Assembly: GCF_002075795.1 (NCBI RefSeq) | Contig: NZ_CP020472.1 | Coordinates: 541,001 to 605,000 of the forward strand | Length of the DNA: 64,000 nucleotides | Direction of reading: 5' to 3' | From: Shewanella japonica | GTDB lineage: Bacteria > Pseudomonadota > Gammaproteobacteria > Enterobacterales > Shewanellaceae | Shown: positions 59,496 to 64,000 of the stretch, piece by piece | Layout: every line of letters begins with the position of its first letter | Position numbering within the stretch: position 1 is the stretch's first letter | The notes under the pieces: model-generated | Database searches by the model: none | What the model was told of the DNA's origin: nothing | The model's input: only the letters and a program-made list of their open reading frames with translations | Position numbers and translations under genes: made by a program

Positions 59496-60037
59496 TCAGT
59501 TACACCACTGGCTTTCGCAGGGGATGCCGTCTCTATCACCGTCCATTTTTGTGCCTGGGCAGTTGTTGTTATAAAAAGTCGCCTCGGCACATGAGCGCAT
59601 TTGACTGCAATGGAATTTTCCAGCTTCACATCTAAATGTTGGTTGGTTAGTGATTGGGTTATTGCTTTTTACCGAGGGCTGCCACTCCATCTGTTCAATG
59701 TCTTGGTTCGTTAGTACTGGCGTTGCTGTCATTTCTTTATATTTCTGAAAGCCAAATATGCCGAGGGCAAATATGACTAATAGAGGGATAAGCATGCCGC
59801 TTGTTGACTTATTTTTGTCGTGTCGGCGATGATTATTATTGGACTTGCGGGTAGAGATAACTGCGACACCTTCGATATTGGCTTTTATCGCTTTGATCTT
59901 TCCATCACTTTGAGTCTCTGAAAAGTAGCTGATTTGGTCGCCAACGACTGGTTTTCTTGCCATGAGCTTGAGTGCGGAGATGTGTATGAATACATCTTTA
60001 CTGCCAGCGATATCTGGTTTGATAAAACCAAATAAGT
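59496..60037 (-). pseudogene. Cold-shock domain + Excalibur protein, 5' end removed by an IS element
   Basis: The ATG at 59963 gives a 155-residue ORF, but the frame stays open upstream to the IS boundary at 60037 and encodes FGFIKPDIAGSKDVFIHISA, the second half of a cold-shock domain (RNP2 VFIH and following). Next come VGDQISYFSETQSDGKIKA, one transmembrane helix (SGMLIPLLVIFALGIFGFQK) and a C-terminal Excalibur Ca-binding motif (DGDRDGIPCESQWC) with cysteines CEAGKFHCSQMRSC. The missing first CSD strands are absent on the far side of the IS. The protein is probably non-functional. Confidence 0.82.
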
Positions 60038-61391
60038 GGGGTCAGAGCCTGACGAATCCCCACAAAAAGACAAATAGAAATAATGAGATAGGCAAAAACA
60101 TGAGGAACATTCACGGCATTTGGTGATCAAATTTATCGCCAAACAAAAATTACCACGAGCAAATGCCATGAATGCAAAGCAAGTTTTATCAAAATGCCTA
60201 TCACTTGTCACCCCAATGATGCACAAAACTCGTCGCCTGAGCCTATTTACTGCCATCAAAAGTTCGATGAATGGGGGCTCTATTTCTGTTACTGGTCTTG
60301 GTCGAGACATTGATAGTAAAGCCATGGAAAAGCACAAGATTAAGCGTGTAGACAGGCTTTGTAGTAACACTCATTTACATCGTGATATTGAGTTTATCTA
60401 TAGCCGTATGGCCTATCTGCTAGTGGGGAATATTAAACAGCCAATTATTCATATTGATTGGTCTGATTTGGATGATCGTAAACAGAATTTCCTCATCCGC
60501 GCATCCCTTGCAGCTCAAGGACGCTCACTCACGCTCTACGAAGAAATACATCCTCTTAATAAGAAAGAGAAGCCAAAGACTCACCAATTATTTCTGACAA
60601 AATTAAAGACCATGCTGCCCAGTGATTGCAAGCCTATCATCGTCACCGATGCAGGCTTTCGCATACCTTGGTTTAGGCAGATACTATCGCTTAACTGGGA
60701 TTACGTTGGGCGCTTTAGGAATAGAACACACTGCAAAAAACTCTCAGAGCAGCATTGGTATCCAGTTAAGAAACTGTATGTTCAAGCAAGCTCTAGAGCC
60801 AAATGGCTTGGGGAATTTCTATTAGGTGAGAACTCGCCATTTCAATCTCGGTTGGTGCTTTTTAAGCGAGCAGTAAGAGGACGAAAAGATAAAAATGCTG
60901 TTGGCGATAAAGCTAGAAGTAGCAAGCGTTCTCGAGCCAATGCTGAGCGAGAAAAAGAGCCTTGGTTATTGGCAACATCTCTTTCTCAGTCGAAGGCTGC
61001 CGCTAAGCGTGTTGTTCAAATTTATGCGACCAGAATGCAGATAGAGGAAAGCTTTAGAGATGTTAAAACAGGCCTAAAATTGAATGATAGTGGTACTCGA
61101 ATAATAACTAGACTTAGCGTATTACTAATGATTGCCTCCTTGTCTCAATTTACACTGTACCTCTTAGGGTTAGCGGTGAAATCTGCAGACAAACACTGGC
61201 AGTATCAAGCTAATTCAATAAAGCACCGCAATGTCCTCTCAAACCAATTTATAGGCTTGAGAGCATACAAAGATAGGCACTTAAAGCTGTTGAAATCGCA
61301 TTGGCAGATAGCTATCAAGACACTAAAGGGCTTAATTCGGGAACCACAAGCATGTTATTAAATTCGTGGGGATCCCTCAGACTCTGACCCC
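60038..61391 (+). mobile_element. IS4-family insertion sequence, 1354 bp
   Basis: Terminal inverted repeats: left GGGGTCAGAGCCTGACGAAT followed by CCCCAC, right (reverse complement) GGGGTCAGAGTCTGAGGGAT followed by CCCCAC, 23 of 26 bases identical. The transposase fills most of the interior. No target-site duplication is seen: the left flank is CAAATAAGT and the right flank is TTTTATGTA. With the truncated neighbour, this suggests that flanking DNA was deleted or recombined after insertion. Confidence 0.9.
60168..61361 (+). CDS. IS4-family transposase
   Basis: About 397 residues of a DDE transposase. First catalytic Asp in IIHIDWSDLDDRKQNFLIRA; second in IIVTDAGFRIPWFRQIL; the YREK signature is YATRMQIEESFRDVK (Tyr, Arg, Glu, Lys) near residue 310. 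N-terminal LGRDIDSKAMEKHKIKRVDR is typical of the IS10-like branch of IS4. All catalytic residues are intact, so the element may still be active. Start: ATG at 60168 (MNAKQVLSKCLSL) is preferred to the earlier TTG at 60120. Confidence 0.93.
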   Translation: MNAKQVLSKCLSLVTPMMHKTRRLSLFTAIKSSMNGGSISVTGLGRDIDSKAMEKHKIKRVDRLCSNTHLHRDIEFIYSRMAYLLVGNIKQPIIHIDWSDLDDRKQNFLIRASLAAQGRSLTLYEEIHPLNKKEKPKTHQLFLTKLKTMLPSDCKPIIVTDAGFRIPWFRQILSLNWDYVGRFRNRTHCKKLSEQHWYPVKKLYVQASSRAKWLGEFLLGENSPFQSRLVLFKRAVRGRKDKNAVGDKARSSKRSRANAEREKEPWLLATSLSQSKAAAKRVVQIYATRMQIEESFRDVKTGLKLNDSGTRIITRLSVLLMIASLSQFTLYLLGLAVKSADKHWQYQANSIKHRNVLSNQFIGLRAYKDRHLKLLKSHWQIAIKTLKGLIREPQACY

Positions 61392-61491
61392 TTTTATGTA
61401 TGCGACCTTGGCTGATGGATCGAGGTGTTACTCCGCTAACAACGGACTGGCATTGTTTCGTCCCCTTGCCCAAGAACTCCTTCCTAGAACA

Positions 61492-62721
61492 TCATATCTT
61501 TTTGTAGCTTGTCCCAGACCCTGAACTTCTGGCTATGCCAGGGTGGCTGATCACTTTTTTGATGATGTCTTGCACGTCTTCACCACGGCTAGTTGGGTTG
61601 TTATGTAACCAAATCACCTGTGCCGCGGCGGTAACTGGGTCTAGGGTGATTGGGTTATCACCACACTCAAAGTCTGGCCATTTGTCGGATTCACTATGTG
61701 TATCTGAGGATTGATTCGTATAACTATAAAACTGCGTTATGGGGCTGCAAGATATGGTTGGTTTTGCTCCAAATGTAGAGCGATTAGTATGGCTATTTGA
61801 ATATGAATCTTGAATCATATGAATGATTGAACCTAGTGCTGAGAGTCTTATTTCATTTTCATCTTCAATTTGTCCACAAGTACTAGATTGGGTAGCTGCA
61901 TCACATTCCATAGAAAATAAGCTTCCTAGTGTCCATGCATTAAAAGTACCGTCTGGATCATCAAACAAATCCCAATTGAAAATATACAGGTATGCGGGTA
62001 TATCTCTATCCTTATGCCAACCCCATTCTTTTATTTTATCGGCCTGCATTACTTGAACCAGTGGTTGATATGCATCATTTTTTATCCAAAATTTATGATA
62101 ATTGTCCGTTAAGTCAATGGTGCCTTTAGATAAGTCAAAGGCAAATCGAGACCAGGTTTCCATTAACTCCTGAGTGACCCTGTGTTCTTCGCCATCTTTT
62201 TCTGCCATCGCGTGTAGAAATTGTAATGAACCATAATGACTGGTACAAAGTATGCCATCACGCGGTAAGACAATTTTGTTGTCAATATCATCCTCAATCC
62301 GACCTGAGCATATTTCTTTTACCGTGACAGCAAATTTAGCCGAACTTTTATCTGATAAATAAATTTGCCGCGTTGGATCATCAGGCCACCTAACTGTTCG
62401 CAACAGTTGAAAATATTTTTGAATCTCACTTTTGCTATCTTGTTGTTTAAAAATTTCGAAATCCATATTTGAGCTATCTAAATAGCTGCAATCTGTTGGC
62501 TTGTTTTCTAGGGATGCATTATTTCGGTTAGCATCCGCTAAGCACTGTAAAGACATGGCGGTGAGCCTTTCGTGGTTTCTTTGCCATTCCAATCCAAGCA
62601 AGCTGTCTGTGCTGAAGCTTGGTTTGTTTAAGTTCTCGACAGATTTTTTACCTAACTCGTAAGCATGTAAAGGAAATGCAATGGTTATGAGTATAAGTGA
62701 TATTGTTGGGGTAGATTTCAT
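61492..62721 (-). CDS. Secreted hypothetical protein with phospholipase C-like His motifs
   Basis: A 409-residue protein with a Sec signal peptide (SLILITIAFPLHAYE). It has an early NHERLTAMSLQCL and a later LGSIIHMIQDSYSNSHTN. The first His and the HxxxDxxxxxH pattern recall zinc-dependent phospholipase C and P1-nuclease folds, where such residues bind zinc; whole-length similarity is not known to me. Many cysteines (C58, C78 region, SMECDAATQSSTCGQ, SCSPI, ECGDN) suggest disulfides in the periplasm. The C-terminus ends just past the IS element and may be affected by its insertion. It shares its strand with the hydrolase gene upstream (120 bases apart), a possible operon. Confidence 0.6.
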   Translation of the reverse strand: MKSTPTISLILITIAFPLHAYELGKKSVENLNKPSFSTDSLLGLEWQRNHERLTAMSLQCLADANRNNASLENKPTDCSYLDSSNMDFEIFKQQDSKSEIQKYFQLLRTVRWPDDPTRQIYLSDKSSAKFAVTVKEICSGRIEDDIDNKIVLPRDGILCTSHYGSLQFLHAMAEKDGEEHRVTQELMETWSRFAFDLSKGTIDLTDNYHKFWIKNDAYQPLVQVMQADKIKEWGWHKDRDIPAYLYIFNWDLFDDPDGTFNAWTLGSLFSMECDAATQSSTCGQIEDENEIRLSALGSIIHMIQDSYSNSHTNRSTFGAKPTISCSPITQFYSYTNQSSDTHSESDKWPDFECGDNPITLDPVTAAAQVIWLHNNPTSRGEDVQDIIKKVISHPGIARSSGSGTSYKKI

Positions 62722-62840
62722 TATTACGTCCTGTATATAAGCTTGAGTTTAAGCCTTATTGCTTCTTCCTTACGTTGAGAGCAGACTAATTAATCATGAT
62801 GTTATGGCCTGTAGATAAACTTGAATTTTTACTTACAGCA

Positions 62841-63650
62841 TTACTTCATATGAGCTTTGAGTGTTTTTACCAATGGTCTAAGCAAATCTTTATCATCCCA
62901 ATACTGGCTGTGGCTAAAAGGTGTCCAGCTTGATAGGAATCCACCGGCATTGATTTCGTGATCACTGACCATGTTGTTGTAGTCATCTCCGAGTTGTTTT
63001 AATGGGTAGCCTAAAACGTCATCGGCATCATAAAAGTTGTCCCATATAAAGTCAGTTGTCGGTCTTGTAAATGCCACTCTATTTGCTTTTTCTATGCCTG
63101 CTACAAATAACGGGATATTGCACCCTGTTGTTAATAGGTGATGGCAACTTTTTAATTTTTTAAATTTGGTCTCATCTTCTGAACCTGACAGTGCTGTTTC
63201 AAATAGGTTGTAGTCCTTTTGAGCGTCATAAATATAATTAGAAATAACTTGGCAGCCTAGTGAGTGGGCAAGAATAATCACTGGTTTGTTCTCTTGCTTT
63301 GATAAATCAAGGTAAGCCTGTGCTAAAGTCTGCTCAATCGCTTGTTGAACTTTAATATATTTTTCCCGATTTCTATTTGAGCTGTAACCAATAGTGCCTG
63401 CATCACCAAAACCAAATAGTAAGAACTTCCTAAGCTTGACGAAGTCCAAATCATTATTAGGCTCTGTTGACATGTCATTCCAGAGTTCATTTTGAGGGTC
63501 TTGTAAAATAGGCGCATATTGCACATTTTGAAAGGATACTTTTGCCCAATCGTCACCGAGCATGTCTTTAAGGCTTTGTTCTAAATCAGCATAATAATTT
63601 GGCTTGTACTTTCCCATGCCATGTAGGGTGATGAGTGCCACTTTTTTCAT
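62841..63650 (-). CDS. Alpha/beta hydrolase (lipase/esterase-like)
   Basis: A 269-residue cytoplasmic protein with no signal peptide. The N-terminal VALITLHGMGKYKPNYY has the HG oxyanion motif; the nucleophile elbow is VIILAHSLGCQVISNYI (HSLG). The acid is probably in the FYDADDVLGYPLKQLGDDYN area, and the catalytic His is near FSHSQYWDDKDLL or SDHEINAGG. Substrate unknown. It lies upstream of the secreted protein in one direction, so the two may act together. Confidence 0.75.
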   Translation of the reverse strand: MKKVALITLHGMGKYKPNYYADLEQSLKDMLGDDWAKVSFQNVQYAPILQDPQNELWNDMSTEPNNDLDFVKLRKFLLFGFGDAGTIGYSSNRNREKYIKVQQAIEQTLAQAYLDLSKQENKPVIILAHSLGCQVISNYIYDAQKDYNLFETALSGSEDETKFKKLKSCHHLLTTGCNIPLFVAGIEKANRVAFTRPTTDFIWDNFYDADDVLGYPLKQLGDDYNNMVSDHEINAGGFLSSWTPFSHSQYWDDKDLLRPLVKTLKAHMK

Positions 63651-63802
63651 TTTTAACGTCCTTGTTATTTGTTTAAATTACAGCGTTTGGAAATAACAAT
63701 TCAGCATAGTATATTTTAATGACCTGTTTTAATTATCAATAAAATTAATACTTTATATTGAGTTTTGATTGTCGTAGTAAAAGAGCCACTTTTACAGGAT
63801 TT

Positions 63803-63846
63803 GAAAGCCCTGATACCTAACGGAATCGGGGCTTTTTGGAGGTGTG
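63803..63846 (+). repeat. Right copy of the groEL-terminator direct repeat
   Basis: GAAAGCCCTGATACCTAACG then GAATCGGGGCTTTTTGGAGG. It aligns with 57775-57820 with a few substitutions and a T-run shorter by two, and also folds into a terminator hairpin. No gene end lies just upstream on the plus strand. Confidence 0.75.
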
Positions 63847-63903
63847 ACTAGACACTGCTTTAGAGTATTCTAGATGATGTTTACTCTGCCCCCAATTATT
63901 TCT

Positions 63904-64000
63904 TTAGCTGGCTTTAGAGAGCATAGGATATTGCAGAAGTTGAGCGAGCTGTTGATTGATTTTAGGGCACATTTGCTCGGTCAAAAACTCTATTCCTAAT
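63904..64000 (-). CDS. C-terminal fragment of an unidentified gene
   Basis: A minus-strand frame enters from the window edge and ends at TAA (63904-63906), reading IEFLTEQMCPKINQQLAQLL and ending YPMLSKAS. Only about 31 residues are visible and no family can be assigned. Confidence 0.4.
   Translation of the reverse strand, partial: LGIEFLTEQMCPKINQQLAQLLQYPMLSKAS

Noticed and set aside
61392..61491. Possible short plus-strand frame after the IS right end (about 36 codons)
   Set aside because: No ribosome site or recognisable motif; it runs into the 3' end of the convergent gene.

Overview
The window is a stretch of gammaproteobacterial chromosome that reads as Shewanella or a very close relative. 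Evidence: a periplasmic tetraheme flavocytochrome c fumarate reductase (fccA type), an ExeM-type nuclease with a GlyGly-CTERM tail, the long form of PurC, CRP- and FNR-type sites near respiratory genes, and many small lipoproteins and convergent gene pairs separated by strong hairpin terminators. I saw no rRNA, tRNA or CRISPR array.

Layout. 0-9 kb: LysR regulator fragment, lipoproteins (one large, Ig-like), yjgA/darP, pmbA, a DUF4397-like lipoprotein, a chemotaxis receptor. 9-14 kb: APH-fold kinase, secreted S10 peptidase, and an extracellular nuclease broken by an in-frame amber codon. 14-19 kb: a Fur-type iron locus (TonB siderophore receptor plus PepSY membrane protein) divergent from a DUF1624 membrane acyltransferase. 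19-31 kb: purC, EamA transporter, LpxR-like lipid A deacylase, DEAD-box helicase, M28 peptidase, uvrA, YajR-like MFS transporter, ssb. 31-33 kb: LPS inner-core genes, the first (GT9 glycosyltransferase) out of frame at an A8 tract right after its ATG, then hldD. 33-36 kb: a compact four-gene operon of two DUF1538 membrane proteins, a PII-like protein and a CBS protein, preceded by an FNR/EtrA-like box. 36-42 kb: periplasmic binding protein, quinone oxidoreductase, galM and galK with an upstream CRP site.

42-48 kb: a sensor kinase/response regulator pair divergent from fccA. Their shared intergenic region carries a near-consensus CRP site followed directly by two copies of a 22-bp inverted repeat 30 bp apart. 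The response regulator resembles NtrC but lacks the GAFTGA loop. 47-57 kb: fetB, CPA2 antiporter, dsbD-cutA, fxsA, MATE transporter, and groES-groEL with a clear sigma-32 promoter.

57.8-63.8 kb is accessory DNA. It is bracketed by two imperfect direct copies of the hairpin terminator that follows groEL, and holds tiny ORFs, an orphan WYL regulator of the CapW/BrxR type, an IS4-family element that has cut off the front of a cold-shock/Excalibur gene, and an unfamiliar pair: a secreted protein with phospholipase C-like histidine motifs and a cytoplasmic alpha/beta hydrolase.

Most interesting candidates: the DUF1538/PII/CBS operon, the fccA regulatory region with its unusual regulator, and the island at the groEL terminator.
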